Source of the DNA: Rhea pennata
Lineage: Eukaryota > Chordata > Aves > Rheiformes > Rheidae
Assembly (NCBI RefSeq): GCF_028389875.1
Contig: NC_084678.1
Coordinates: 17,452,899-17,516,898 of the forward strand
Length of the DNA: 64,000 nucleotides
Direction of reading: 5' to 3'
Positions 20,501-33,600 of this stretch are shown here, piece after piece. The notes below the pieces were generated by a model. That model ran no database searches, had not been told where the DNA came from, and saw nothing but the letters and a program-made list of their open reading frames with translations. Numbering within the stretch: position 1 is the first letter of the stretch; each line of letters starts with the position of its first letter. The translations under genes were made by a program, and so were the position numbers.

Positions 20501-21378
20501 CTGGGAGCCCCCAGGGACCCTCCCCCTTCTCCACCCCCAGCCTTTCCCCTCCTCGGGGCTGCTCTCGCCTGCCCTGATCGCCTCCTGCCCCAGCCCTGTG
20601 CCTGGCGCTTGCACCCTGGCTCGGCAGGCTCCCGCCAGGCCAGTGGGACCCTGCTGCAGATCCCCGCCCTGGGGTCAGCCTGTCCCCGTCCTGGGGAGGG
20701 GGTGACCCCGTCCCTGAGCCTGCTCTGACCCCGCTCTCTCCGTCCAGGCTCAGCGTGGCGCAGGTGGAGTCGCACGTGGGGCCGCTGGAGGTGAGCGGGC
20801 CGTGATGGGACCTGGGGGGGGAGGGGGGTCGTGCCAGGGCACCCAGCCCCGACGGCCACGGGCTTCGTGCCGGCCCGGGGGCCGTGTGCCGGGGCCGGCC
20901 CGCGCCACAGCCCGCAGGCACCCCGGGCGCGGGACGCTGCCGCGGCGCGGTGCCGCACGCTCAGGCGCCCGTCCAGCCGGGGCAGCCCCCGCGCCGGGCG
21001 CCCACCCGCGCCCGGGCTCACGGGGCTCCTCGTGTGCCGCAGGTGAAGAACCTGCAGAACCTGCTGAACTTCGGGCTGCGGATGTTCGGGGTGCCCCACG
21101 CGAACCGTGAGTGCTGCCCCCTCCCCACCGCCCCCGGGCCGCCCCCGCTGCCCCACTGATGGCTCCGCTTTCCTCGCAGGGAAGCTCCGGGCTGGCTTCC
21201 CGCTGCCGGCCGTGCGCCACCTCCGCCTGCTCAACCCCCACGTCACGCTGCAGGAGGTGGGTACCACGTCCCCCGTCCGGCACCCCGTGTCCCGCGCCCG
21301 GTGTCCCCTGTCCCGCTCACCCCACTCTCCTCTTAGGGCTTCGCGCTCATCGCCACGGACCTGCAGTACGAGCCCTGA
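17541..21378 (+). CDS. BPI/LBP-family secreted protein (BPI-fold, two-domain), complete 15-exon gene
   Basis: Exons: 17541-17640, 17745-17859, 17950-18078, 18155-18310, 18405-18468, 18589-18649, 18756-18847, 18954-19130, 19222-19281, 19997-20164, 20394-20461, 20748-20790, 21043-21106, 21180-21256, 21337-21378. All borders are GT/AG and the frame holds throughout: 1416 bases, 471 residues, the usual length for BPI, LBP and CETP relatives. A signal peptide (MPCLSLLLLLAAGLAAAA) precedes NPGLKGRVT, the classic mature start of BPI/LBP. The conserved disulfide pair is present (SAGCNSS and KHLCPEL). Predicted N-glycosylation sites are NLT, NSS, NAT and NVT. The C-terminus (GFPLPAVRHLRLLNPHVTLQ...) matches the BPI C-domain pattern. 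Family members bind lipid A or other lipids in extracellular fluids. The N-domain is only weakly basic (about 19 Arg/Lys against 16 Asp/Glu before the first Cys region ends), so strong LPS binding cannot be assumed. Which orthologue it is (BPI, LBP or a BPIF type) I cannot decide. Confidence 0.93.
19417..19860 (+). repeat. 49-bp minisatellite in intron 9 of the BPI-family gene
   Basis: About nine near-identical 49-base copies (GATGAAGGAGGGGATGCGGT at the start of each) with only a few variants such as GGTCGG/GGTCAG. About 65 bases of degenerate related sequence precede it. Three units make 147 bases, so an open frame with a 49-residue period runs across it on the - strand; it is not a gene. 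High copy similarity implies recent expansion, and length polymorphism is likely. Confidence 0.95.
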
Positions 21379-21575
21379 GCTGGCGCCACGCGTGGGTGCG
21401 ACGAGCCGGGCCACCGGCCCCGCCACGGCCCCCGAGCCCTCCCGCCGGCCCCGGGCCCCCCCCCCAACCCCGGCCGTGGCCAGCGAGGAGCCGGTGGCTT
21501 TGCCGCCGCCGTGGGCCCGGGCAGCCCCTCACCTCCCCGCGGCGCCGGCAGTGATTAAACGGGGAAGCATCGCTC
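21379..21575 (+). terminator. 3' UTR and poly(A) signal of the BPI-family gene
   Basis: ATTAAA at 21554-21559, about 175 bases after the TGA at 21376-21378. The transcript probably ends near 21575. Confidence 0.75.
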
Positions 21576-22510
21576 GGCCCGGTGTGATGTCTGTGTCCTC
21601 TCCGCCCGAGCAGAGACGTCCCCGGCCCCGCGGCCGGGCTGGGGCCCATTCCCTGCCCCGGTCCCGTTTGGAGCCAGGCGTTGTCCCGCCCCCCCACCCC
21701 TGCGTGGCACCCAGCGCTGCCGGGACCCGCCGCCCCGGGGCGGCCGCGGCTGCACGGCCGCTTCCTGCGCCGCCCACGCGAGGGTGCTGGTGTCCGCGGG
21801 CTCCGCGCCGCCGAGCCCGGCCCCAGGCCCCCCCCCGCCCCGTGCCACCGCGCCAGCAAGCCGGCGCAGCCGAGGAGTGGGCAGAGCCCTCCCAGCCCCA
21901 TCTCCTGTTCGGGGCTCAGCTCAGTGCGGGAGCTGGGGCGCTGGAGCAGCCCCGTGGGCGCTGCTTCCACCCAGCTGCCGGCACCCGCCGCGGCTGCAGC
22001 CCGCCCGGGCAGCGCCCCGGGCCCAGGGCCTGGCAGGGCCACGGTGCCCGAGCAGCTGCGGCTTGGCAAACATGTCACTGTGCAAAATTAAAATGCCCAA
22101 GGAGCCCCCTGAGCCGGCCCGGCGGCTCCCCGTTCCCAGCGCCCTGTGGGTGCTGGGCCACGGGGGCCCTCCCCAGCGCCGCACTCGCCGTCGGAGGGGA
22201 GGCAGGTGCTGGACACACACGCGAGCCTGGTGCTGGGTGAGCTGAAGGGCCGGGCTGGACCCCTGCCCAGCGCCAGCCCCCCCAGGAGCTGGTTCCTGGG
22301 GCAGGATTAACCCCTCTCCCCCTGCTGCCCCCAGCTGTCCCTGGGCACAGGGAAGAGCCGAGCCGCTGTCGGCAGCGCCTGTTCAGACCCCAAAGGGGAG
22401 AAATGCCCAGAGCCCCCAGGCTGGGCTCCAGCCAGCCCCCGCCGCGAGGGCACTGGCCCAGCCGAGAGCCGCCCCCCCCCCACCCCCCCCAAGAACCACA
22501 GCACCAGCAG
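21576..22510. other. Short intergenic gap between convergent genes
   Basis: GC-rich, with C-runs at about 22474-22492. It separates the + strand BPI-family gene from the end of BCL2L1 on the - strand. No coding signal was seen. Confidence 0.6.
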
Positions 22511-24607
22511 CAGCTCCAACGACAGAGTTTATTAGTGGATTCACCTCCACCTGCAAACCTAAGCAGTCGACGGTTGCCCTAGGGCGCGCAGGGAGCGGTT
22601 CCTACACGGGGAGAGCGGAGAGTAGGGGCCTTGCTCGGCGCGGTGGAGCGGCCGGCGGCTCTGCGGCCCGGGAGGGCACGGGAAGGGCCCCGGCGCCTGG
22701 GCTGCCTCTGCCCCTGCTCTCCCGGCGCGCCGTTAGCAGGGGAGCGAGGCCCCGGCACCCGCCCACCTCGGCCTCCGCGGAGAGCACGGCACCACACATA
22801 AATACAGACATACAGATAACAAAAATAGCATTAGAATATTCACAAATGAATAAAAACTACTCAGATATTTACAGCAGAGCGCGGGCGGTATGTACACGGA
22901 GACAAGCCCGCGAGGACAGCCTGGGTCTCCTGGTGGTCTCCTACGAACAAGAGGCTGCTGCAGAAGCCAACTTCAGCGTTACGATTTGCAGCGCCTCTGC
23001 GGCTCCCAGGCCCCGGCAGCAGCCAGGAGCAGAGCGGGGAGAAGCCAGGCACCCTGCACAGCACGCACCCGTCACAGCCACGCCACGGGGACAGGGCTCC
23101 CTTCCGCCCGCGCTATGGGGCCGGGGGAGTCGGGACGGCACGGCCGGCTCGTAGCTAGCAAGAGGTCAGCAGCAATCAGCTTTGCCGGCCCCGAGCGCTG
23201 CCCCCCTCGAGAGGCTCCCGGCCCTTCTCGCTGGGCCCGCGGCAGCAGGAGGGAGCTTTCGCCCCCGCACCCGCCCTCGCTCAGCGCCTCCCTTGGAGTC
23301 GCGCTCCTGCGGAGCCCGGCCGCGGCGGCGCTGCTCCCGGCCCCGAGGCGTTGCCCTGCCGCGCTGCCCGGGCCCGAGGAGGAGCCGCAGGGAGAGGCCC
23401 GGGCCGCGGGGGCAGGCGCAGCCCTTTCCGTGCCCACGCTATTTATTCCCGCCTTTGCTGGAAGCTGCTCAGGACACCGCCAGCCCAGCTCTCCGGGGAG
23501 CGCCTCGTGCCACCAGCATGTCCTCCCTTTCCTGCCCCAGAGCCTGTGCTGCCCTCCTCGCCCCGGCTCAGGACTGCGGCTGGGGAAAGCGCCCTCCCCG
23601 CCCGCCTGCCTGCAGTCCCAGCCCCAATTCAAGAGCAAAGAGCAGGGCCCCGAGGAGCAGGCGTGGGAGGGCAGGACAGGAGGGAACACGGGAGGCCAGG
23701 CACTGCCCCACGGCAATCTACATTCAGAGGAAGATCCCTTCCCACTGGGCACAGCCCTGGGCCTGACACACGTTCCTGGCTACACACCTGAGACTGGGCC
23801 TCAGCTCCCAGGAGCTGACGCCAGAGGAGAACAGGCACGAGAACATCACCTAGAAAGGCGTTTTGGGACAGACAGGCCAGTTCAGAGCTTCTTGCCATCA
23901 GCTTCTACAGCACTTACCCTTCCTCGCAGCTCCCGGTGGGCATGTGACTTCCCAGCAAGCTGCATGGCAGCGCTGGGAGCAGCTTTGCCCGGAGGACGCC
24001 ACGGGAAAGGAGTGCTGCAGGGCTGGCAGAGCTCAGCGCCGTCCTCCTCAGCAGCTGGCCTCTTCCTGCACCCCGCTCCGGCTGCTGCCGCAGAGCAGCA
24101 CCCAGGGGCAGGGCTGGGAGCCGCCGTGCAGGTGCTGAGCCGGCGAGCCGGAGACACAGCACGCGCACAGGAGGGGTCACAGAGTCCGGGCCCTTGCTCT
24201 GGGTAGGGAACCTTATATTAGTAAGACATCTACACACACGCACGCACTCACACATGCAAAAATAAGTCTGTTTATTCTCCTCAAAGTGACCTAGAGGACC
24301 TGCAGGGCTGGGACACCTTCTAGCCAGTACTCCCCCCAGCTGCCTGGATCTCCCCAGTGCTAGGAGCTGTTGGCTGAAGTGCTGCATTGGTCTCAGCGCC
24401 TTTATAACACAACAGAACGGAAAATAAGAGGAGCTACAAGAAAAGGAGCTGGTGGCACTGGGAAGAGAGCTCCATGGAGCAGGGCAGCTGCCCCAGGAGG
24501 TGGCGGGGGTCTCCCCCCTGCGATGGTGACGGTGCTGGGGAGCGGAGTGTAGTGGATGTTGCGGTGAAGGCGCAGCTGTCCCGGCGACGGGAGGACTTGG
24601 TGTCGGG
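22510..24607 (-). other. BCL2L1: BCL2L1 3' UTR with candidate poly(A) signals
   Basis: Continuous with the BCL2L1 terminal exon on the - strand. AATAAA on that strand occurs at 22528-22533 (TTTATT on +), and also at 23442-23447 and 24271-24276, so alternative polyadenylation giving UTRs of roughly 0.35, 1.2 and 2.1 kb is possible. The extent to 22510 is inferred from the most distal signal and the AT-rich sequence at 22795-22890. Confidence 0.6.
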
Positions 24608-27600
24608 TCACTTGCGGCTCAGCAGAGATCCCAGAAGGAGCACTCCTGCCACAGTCGCCCCAGTCAGGAGCCATTTGTTGAAGGTCTCCTGGCCCTTCCT
24701 TATCTCTGCAGCAGCATCATTCCCGTAGAGGTCCACAAACCGCTCCTGCGAGGGAAGAGAAGCAGCAGTGAGCAGGGGGCCTGGGAGAGCACACAGAGCA
24801 GGGCCACTGCCCTGAGCAGCTGGCGGCAGCTGGCTATGGCTCCTCCCAAAGCACTGCTCACACACGGCCTTGCACGTGCTTGGGCCTCGCTTTCTCCCAT
24901 CAGCTCTCACTAGCAGCACGGGAAGGCTTAAAAACCGGGTGGTGGGAGCAGAGCAGAGGCAGGAAGGATACCCCTGCCAGCAGCAAGACTTAAGACACAG
25001 ACAAACACTTTTCTGGATCTGGCAGCACTAAAGGATGGCAGAGACCACCCTTTCCCCAAACGCGAACCTGAGAAGCCTCATTCACAAGCGGAGAGGGAGA
25101 GATCCTCTGTGCATGTAAAGCAGCTGGCTGTCCTTCTCCAGGCAGGGAAAGGAGCACTTGGTGAGGGTCTCACCCTGGCACGAGGGTGCTCAGGTCTGTG
25201 CTTTGCACCATCTACCACGGTGAAGGGCTCCCCTGGCTGCATGGAGGAGGGATCTCTCCCAGGACAAGTAGCTTTAGGCCACCTCCTCCGCAAGGCTGGA
25301 GATGGCCGAGAGGCATCCTGCAAGTGCCACCTTGTGGTCACACAGATCTGCAGATGCTCACAGCATCTTTGGGCTGTTGTGGGCCTTCCTCCAGCTGCCT
25401 TAGTCTCTCTGGCAGCAGTCTCTCTGCAGCCTTCAGCAGCTTTTGCATTCTCCATGGTTCAGGAGAGGGAGATGCAAGGGGAAGGAGCAGGAAGGCCCAG
25501 GGCTGTCACGCTCCTGCAGGCAGGAAAGCAGCAGTGGAGACAGAGCGGATGACAGCAGCCTTGTGCTTCCCTGCTCTGAATCATGCGCACAGGGCGAAGG
25601 GGGAAGCACAGGACCAGTCATGAGAGAACTGGATGCCAGAAGGGATTTGTGAGGAGAACACGAGGGCAGGGCAGAAGATGTATCACGTGCTCTAGGCTCT
25701 CTAAAATTAGCATCAAAGTGCGATAGAAATCATTGCAGCAGGAAAAAGTTGGGCTTTATTCCACTGCCGAGGTCTGAGGGAGCAGCAGTACAGCTGGTGC
25801 CTACGGCTACAGTACGAGCACAGACCACGTCTCCCTGCTGCTTTCAGGTCAAGAGCACGTCCTCCCACCTCCCCTGCCCCTCAGCCAGATCCCAGCACGA
25901 CAAACACTCCCACAGCCCTGACCGCTCCGGGTTACTTCACAACACGCTCTGGATTTCGCATTTCAGTCTCTCGAGTCATTGCTGCAAAGCCAGCCATTCC
26001 GGGTTGAGAAATTCCTGCCTTCCCTAGAGTTTCAGGAGATGGGGCCAAACACAAGGCCCAGCCAGGAATGCAGTCACTCCAGACTTGCCCGTCTGAGCTG
26101 ACCTCCTCCTCCAGCCCTTCATCTCCAGCACCGGCAAAAAACAGGCAGCTTTCAACAGTGCCACTGCGCAGAAAAGCGTCACAGCCCCTCGCTCCACTGA
26201 GGGAGGCAGGGAACACGGCTGTGCTGCTCGAGGAGCAGGCAGAAGGTGCGGGCTTGGACCGAGGGAGAGAAGAGGGCAGGCTGGAGAGCAACAGGCCCCA
26301 GGACCGAACCTCTCCTGCACCCCGGAGAGGTGCTCCGAGAGAGCACCTACACCCTCCCAGGGCCCGCGCAACTCTGGTCTCGCTGCCAACCCGTGCCCCC
26401 AGGGAGAGGGCAGCGCGCCCCAGCGAGCCTCCCCGCGCCCAAGAGCTCGCGCCTTGACAGCGAGCGCGCAGGCAGCGTGCCGCGGGCTAGCTCGGGCGCA
26501 GGCAGGACGCCCCGTGCCAGCCCGCAGCAGTGCAGGCAGGAGACGCCAGAACCAGCGTGGCGTCAAACCCCAGGAAACCTCGGCCGCGGCGCCGAGCCCC
26601 CGCCGCAGGGCCTCTCCCACCCCCGGGGCCCCGAGGCACAGGGCCCTTCTCACCGCAGGGAGGCCTCGCGGCCCGAGACCCACTTCGCCAGTGTTTTGTG
26701 AGTGCAGCACAATGCTGGCTGCAGGCCATGGGTGGAGAGGGCTGTTTCGCTGCTCAACAGGTTCTTCCAACACACACCGGTGGCCCAGGTGGTTTAAGGC
26801 TGGTATTACATAGAAAACTCATGGGAATCGATAGGAACTCTTTCATTTAAACGGTTGCTAAACATTTACATTTGAGTCTGTATAGCTAAGTGGGAAGCCA
26901 GAATTCCCGAGACCTAGTTGTCCATCCCAGACCTTGGGCCACCATGAGGTTAAGTGCCCAGGCCCAAGGGCCGCACACTGTTTGCAGTGGAAGGAGGGAT
27001 CCAAGTTCAACGACCGGGCAGACTACACAAAGGAAAGAACTTTACACCCCAGCGACTCTGAGGTTTATCAGAGCCCAGCAGAACACCAGGGTTACAGAGA
27101 GCTGAAGCTGTGTAACTCTGGCCTCAGGGATCGCTTCCAGCTCAGCAGGCCAGAGAGCAGGACAGTTCAGTCTAACTTTTGTTTTCTTTCACTAGGAAAG
27201 CAGGCCCTCCTCCCTGCCACCGCACCGAGCACACAGCGAGGAGGAACCAGTAAAGCACAGCGAGAGCCTGCCAGCGCCATGCACCTCCATCCCAAGGGAC
27301 AGTTGCTCTCCTGAGAGCCCTTGGGAGAAGCTTGCAGCCAGACTCCTGGCTTGGGTCTGCTTTTTCCAGGATCCTAGTTGTGTCGTACTTAGAGCCCATC
27401 TTCCCAGTAAGATCCCCTGTTCCCTGAAAATAAACGCAGTTCCAGCAACCCAGCTGCTCTGGGAAAGCAGAGATAAGCCCAGCTGACGCCATACCCATGT
27501 CACAGCCTCCCCGGTGGCAGGAGCAGCACCCTCGCCTGGGGCCCGCCCCGGTCCACTGCTCTGCAGGGAGCTGCCTCCCCTCCTGCTCACAGCTCCCACG

Positions 27601-30600
27601 ATGAGCAGTGGCTGCTGCCATGGGATCCACAGGGTCGGTCACTATTGGGACCAAGAGGTTCTTTAGGCAACTGCCTCTCTATTACTATTTGAAAAAGTAG
27701 TGCCGGTCCCCTAGTCCCTACAGAATAACCCCTCAGACAGTTCCTGCACTGTCACAGCTTGCAGAGCATCTCCTCACCTTGCCGCAGGTCTGCACGCGCA
27801 TGCTCACGCACAGCCTTTCACTGCAAGGTGTGCTACAAGCCCGGGTGTCTGGGCTGCATCCCCTTCCTCTGCCACAGACCTTCCCGCTCACAGAGCGGCT
27901 CACGAGGCCTGTGACTTCACCCCAACAGCTGGTTGATCATCTCAGAGCGCGGCCTCCTCGCATAGCTTTTACCAGGACAGATACTGACTGGCACCTGGGT
28001 AAGCCTCTTACACATGAAGATGTAAAATGATCCCTTTTCTATTGAGGTAAGGAAAATAAGGGATTTGTAAGAGCAAATCTTTCTTGTTCACGCTACACAC
28101 AAGCAGTCCATGGGCTTTCCAACCCCTGCAGCACCTCCTCCACTACCCAGTTGTCTTAGATCCTCTCAGTGCAGCATCCTTAGTCCCAGAGTTATCAACG
28201 CCCACCACAGGGGAACAAGCATTTTAATAACAGTCCGTGGGATCTAGGTATTTCAGCACCTGCCCCTGCCCCATCCATTCTGCTGTCCTTCAAAGCTCTT
28301 CTTTGCCTCCTGTGAAGTACTGTCTCCAGTATCTCATGACCTTCCCCGACTGCCTTTCACCCCTCCACCCCCTCACAAAGGCTGCCCTGCTGTAACGAGA
28401 TACTAGCAGACCCAAGGGATAGGGTACTCTGACAACACGCACTCCTGCTAGCTTGCTGCAGGGCACGTCACTATTACAGCCTTGCTCAAAGTTTCGTTCA
28501 GGAGCACGACAACTGTTCCAGTGATTCCCATCACCTACAAAGAGCAGCAGAAGGCCAACAGGTTTCCCATCGGGCCTGCCAGCTGGCGCAGGCTTTGCAG
28601 AGGTGTTGTGTTGCATCCCGGCTCCACTGCTGGAGGAGCAGACAGGCCCCGCGTCACACACAAGGGCCACCCCAGGAGAAGGTGAGGGTTCCTGCCCCTT
28701 TCCCCACCCTGCCCTGGCGAGGCTCTCTCCCAGGAGGGCCTGGCCAGCACTTGCCTTTGATGAAGCTCCCCCACCTAAGGCACCGCCATTCTGCCAACAG
28801 TAAACACCTACGCTTTGGAGAGCTGACAGCGTCACAGCTTCATAGGGCTGTTTAAAATGTCTTAATGGCATCAATTTAAATATAAAGGAGGGTGATTGCA
28901 GCTTGCTTCTCAGTCCTTGTCCCTGGAAGAAGGTCAAGGAGCCATAGAATAGCAAGTGATTTACTGCAGGAGATGGGAGCCAATTCCAAATCCAAGGAGG
29001 GGATATTTTTAATTACAACACAGGAAATCTTTTTGCTGATACATGGTGACAAGCAGCAGAGCAGTGACAGAACATGACAAGCGACAGCAAGTTGAGAGCA
29101 GGCTGGTGAGGACAGAGGACACAGGAAACCTGGAGCATGAGTACATACAGCACAAAACATAGGCTTGTCCAAAATGCCTGGTTTTGGAGTACCTTCACTG
29201 CCCAAATTATATCCCACGGTACTGGGGTGTTCGTTCCCTCCCAGAGAAGGTAACGGCCCTTGAGGCAAGTCCCAGCCAGGCACTCAGAGCAACTGGTGCT
29301 GCAGCAGCACCACTCAGCCTGCAGGAAGGATGCTGCACAGATCCTAAGTTTCCCAGAGAAGGCTATATTGCTTGGATATTAATTAAGGTCTGCCCCACCA
29401 AGCTACATGCCAAATACACCCAACACATCTGCCACCTCTCCTCAGTTTCTCCTGCCACATCCAAGGAGACATCTCCACCTCACTGGAGCGCTGCTCTGGT
29501 AGACGGGGCCACACAGCCATTCTGCAGAGCTGCTGCTGACTGCAGCCCAGCACGCTGCTCCCGGGACCGGGCTGCTCGCAGCAGGAGCTGCTTTGCAGGG
29601 CAGTACGGAGCAGGGGGAGCCGAGACGAAGGCCAGGCTGGCTGCTCACCACAGCACGGCCAGGGTAGGAGCACCCCCTCGCACTCCTTGCCACCACCTCA
29701 GCTCCTGCTCCCAGAATCCAGGTTTTTGCTCCTAGCAGAACCAACCACAAAACTGAGTGTGGGAAGGGGAAGGAGGGTCATCTGGACAATTCTCTTGGTC
29801 TGCCTGGGAAACCCACAGAAGGGTAAAATGTATCCCCACTCCTGCCAGACACTGTCCAAGCCCCCATTACCCTTTCCACAGGGCAGAGAGGAGGTGCAGG
29901 TGCATGGCAAGGGCTAGGAAGCACATGCCACCATGTTTGCTTGCTCTGCCCAGCTGCACAGATTCTCCTTGCAGAGGGGTTAAGATGCACTTTCCTTGTG
30001 GTTCCTCAACCAGCAAAAACCTGCTTAACAAGGGAAGTCAAAAGAAATGGACTCTTCTGCTTGGTACTGCAGCACTAAAGCACCTTCTCCTGCAGTGGCA
30101 GAGACAGGCACCAGGAGGGAGCCCCCATAACTAGTGCAGGGGAGGGGGAGGACACACAGCCCCAGTGGGAAGTCAGGGTGGGCTGGCATGTGACCCTCCG
30201 TGCTGCCTTTTCAATGGTATGTACCCTGGAGCTTGGGGAAAGCCAGTTCCAAGAAGCATGTTTTGAGGCCCTTAGTTCTCAGAAAAGGAAGTGTTTGCTG
30301 AACAAGAGATAAATGGCATACGGCGAACCGAGAGCTATCGGGTGCTACAGGCGGAGAGGAGCACAAGAGCCCGGGGCAGGAAGGAAGGGGACACAACCCC
30401 CTCTTCTTCCCCAAGAACAGGGCAGCTGCTGTTGGAGATGCAGGCTGCCCAGGACCAGTTGACATAAGCCTTTCCCCTTCCCTGGGGCAATCATCCCAAG
30501 GAGCCATGGATAGTTTAGTGACCGCAGAACCACAAGCACAGATGTGTCCCCTGGGAGCAGCTCAGTGATCCCAGAACAGGGGGAGTGGGAAAACAGGCAA

Positions 30601-33600
30601 AAGCATCCTCTCTCCCTATCCTGGGAGCAGGCTGAAGGCTAGGGAAAGGCAGCTCGCTCAGTTCCCACACCACCACGGGCCGTGAGGGCTCTGCACCTGA
30701 AGCCCAGCATGCTGAGTACTAATTCTGACCTCTCTAGCCCTGTGTTTGGGATCTCAGGCTTGCCCAGACACGTCCAGATATTTCTGGCCTCCCCCAGTCA
30801 CCTTTATCTGAGAGGAAATATTTGGAATTCCTGAGTTGCTCAAAAGGAGGACTCTGGTAGCAACAGCACGTTACTGTCTCAATCACCCTCTTTGTGTGCC
30901 TGTGCGGGCCTTATCCACCCCCGGACAGCACAGGCTGTTCCACCACAGGTTCTGAACACCCGTCACATCCCCTTCCCCACCCCCGGGTGACAGACATATC
31001 CGAGAGGAGGATGCTCTAATGCCGGCGATGAGGAAACAGCAAGAGGTTATGCCTACATGAAAGGCAATCCCTAGGTTTCACTTCTCCTCCTCCTCCAGTG
31101 CTGATGAAGGACATAACATTTCCCTGCCTGAGCCTACAGCAGCATTTGCTGTGGGCGCTTCCTCCCAGCTACACATGCCAATCTCTGGAGAAACGGCGTA
31201 CCTAGGGACCCAGGCTCCCCATGCGCGCTCCACTGGCACCTTTTACCATGCAGAACACGGGCAGGTGAGGTTCTGCAATGCTGAAAGCCTCTTACCTGCA
31301 CACCAGTTGCCCAAAGACTCTCAAAGCACCTAATGCAGTTTAAACAAACACAAACCAAAGCAGACAATCATTTATTCCAATCACTTCAAAATGCAGTTGC
31401 CTCCAAGGGCAGATGCAGCAGCTACTTCAGCACTGATCAGTGGTGTTGCCTGACAGTGTAGCAGATAGAAAACAGGATTATGTCTGAGATCACGAAAGTG
31501 CTCTGTCTCACGTGGAAGAATAGATTTACCAGATGCAAGGTTTAGCTGGAACGGAGTCCACATCCTGTCCTGAAAACAGCAAGGGGAAGACCCAAGGTTT
31601 CAGCCTGTTGCTGGTATCCCTATCAGGGCTTTAGTTGGTTTCATTCACCAGCACCAGCTGAAACACTACCAGCAGCCTGAGCAGGAGGGGTATTAGTTGC
31701 TAGATCCTATTCAGGGCAAGTGAAGCAGACCAAGTTCCTCTTTCAAGATAAGCTTTTACATTCAGGGAAAGAGGATTCAGTAAGTAACATTGAACCATGA
31801 AGGCAGGTGAAGGAAGCAGATGCAAGCAATTAATCCCCATCTGGTCTGTTCTGAGCCAGGGCAGAGTGGAAAGGGGAGGAAGTTGGCTGCTAGGGGAACG
31901 CAGGAGTTTGGACACTCAAGGCCTCCCTTGCATGGAGAAGAGAAGTCTGGAGGTCACTTAGAAACCAGCCTGAAGCTCTCAACACCAGAAAACGAGAGCT
32001 GGGCTCTAAGTAGCCTAATAACTGTGAACCAGTGGCACTTAGTCCAACTTCAACACCAAGACTAACCCACTCCTGCAAGAGCTAGAGACCTTCACTATAC
32101 ACTTGATACTGAGGCCAAAAGGGTCCCCACTGCCATCACAGCACCCCTCAAGCAGGCAAAGATGCAGGGTCACTTGGTGCTCAGTGGAGGAGACCAGACC
32201 TTTTGCACACAACGCCCCATGGAGAAGAAGCCGGCCCACACTAAGGGTAGCACCTCTCCCCACGCCGTGCAGCGTCCGCACCATTCCTGCTCCACAAGCA
32301 CTGCCAGCACCAGCTTGTGACAGGGGACGTTTTGAGACAGTATCCGCAGGCCGAGTACCAGCTACACATAACACCTCGCACCCAGGCTCCCCCTGACCAG
32401 TGCGTCTGCTTGGGAAACGTGCTTTCACACGAGAGTGCGTCGTACACCTTTTGAGACAGACCCCACAGCAGTCAGCTCAGCGCACACAGAAGACTTCCCG
32501 TGCAAGAATCTTACGTGCTTTACAAAAAATTAGTTGGCTCTCCAAAACCTCCTGCAGAGCAAGTCAGTCTTATTCACAGATGGATCAAGAGAGGTGCAAA
32601 GAGGTTAAGTGATTTGCCTGGAGTTGCATAAAAATCAGCAGCATGATCCGTAACATCTGACTCCTAGTCCACATGTCCTAGTCATGAGGCAATGTTTCAC
32701 TTGAAAACAAGCCACTGTTTCTGTTACACCTTAGCAGTAACACAGCTGTAGTTACAGTTAAGAGGTCTAACATCAGCCACTGGCCAGGCAGGGACTCATT
32801 TGCATTGCAAACATTTGTTAATGAAATGCTGGGAACAGTTTTGTGCTGAGAGAAGTGAGACAAGCATGGAAAAAGAAAGGCAGCAGCACAGTGCAGACCA
32901 AAACAAAGCCCTACACTGACGGTAACCTGTTCCCAGAGCCCCTTCGGGCTGCCAGCTCACCACGTGGGACTGGCATGTACAAACCTGTAGCTGAAACAGT
33001 GGGGAAAAGGCAGCTGAGATCTTTCAGAAAAACCAAAACCAGAAATATTCCCAAAGGCTGCTACTAGAATCCTGCAAACACAGTGCAGCACAGCCCAGTG
33101 TGACTACTGAAGCACAGGAGACCTCCTGGAGGTCCTCTCTCTACCCTGCTCCACCAGAGGATCCAACCCCCCCAAGCTGCTCTGTGTGCACATGGCCCTA
33201 ACCTAACCCCAGCCCTGCCTCAAGCCTAGTCCCTAAAGGGGTACAGCAGCGACACCCGAACCCGGCCACGCCAGCCACGCTGCACTGCGGGGAGCACTGG
33301 GACTGGCAGGACAACGTGCCCCCCCCCCCCCCCCCCCCTGCCACAGGCACCTCGCCATGCCAAGGAAATCTGCTGCCCAAGGCAGAGGCCCCCTCCGGTT
33401 CTGGCACCCGGGTGGGACAGGCCCGCTCGCAGGTGCCAGCGCCCCAGGGACCCAGCTCTAACTGTTATGCAAATAGCGACCTCCAGGAAAGCAGCTGGTT
33501 AATCTCAATGACAACGGCAGGGAATGCGGGCTCTGCGGCAGGCCTGCACCAGGGCAGCGTGCGACTTCGAGGGACACAACCACATGCTCCAAAGGGTTAA

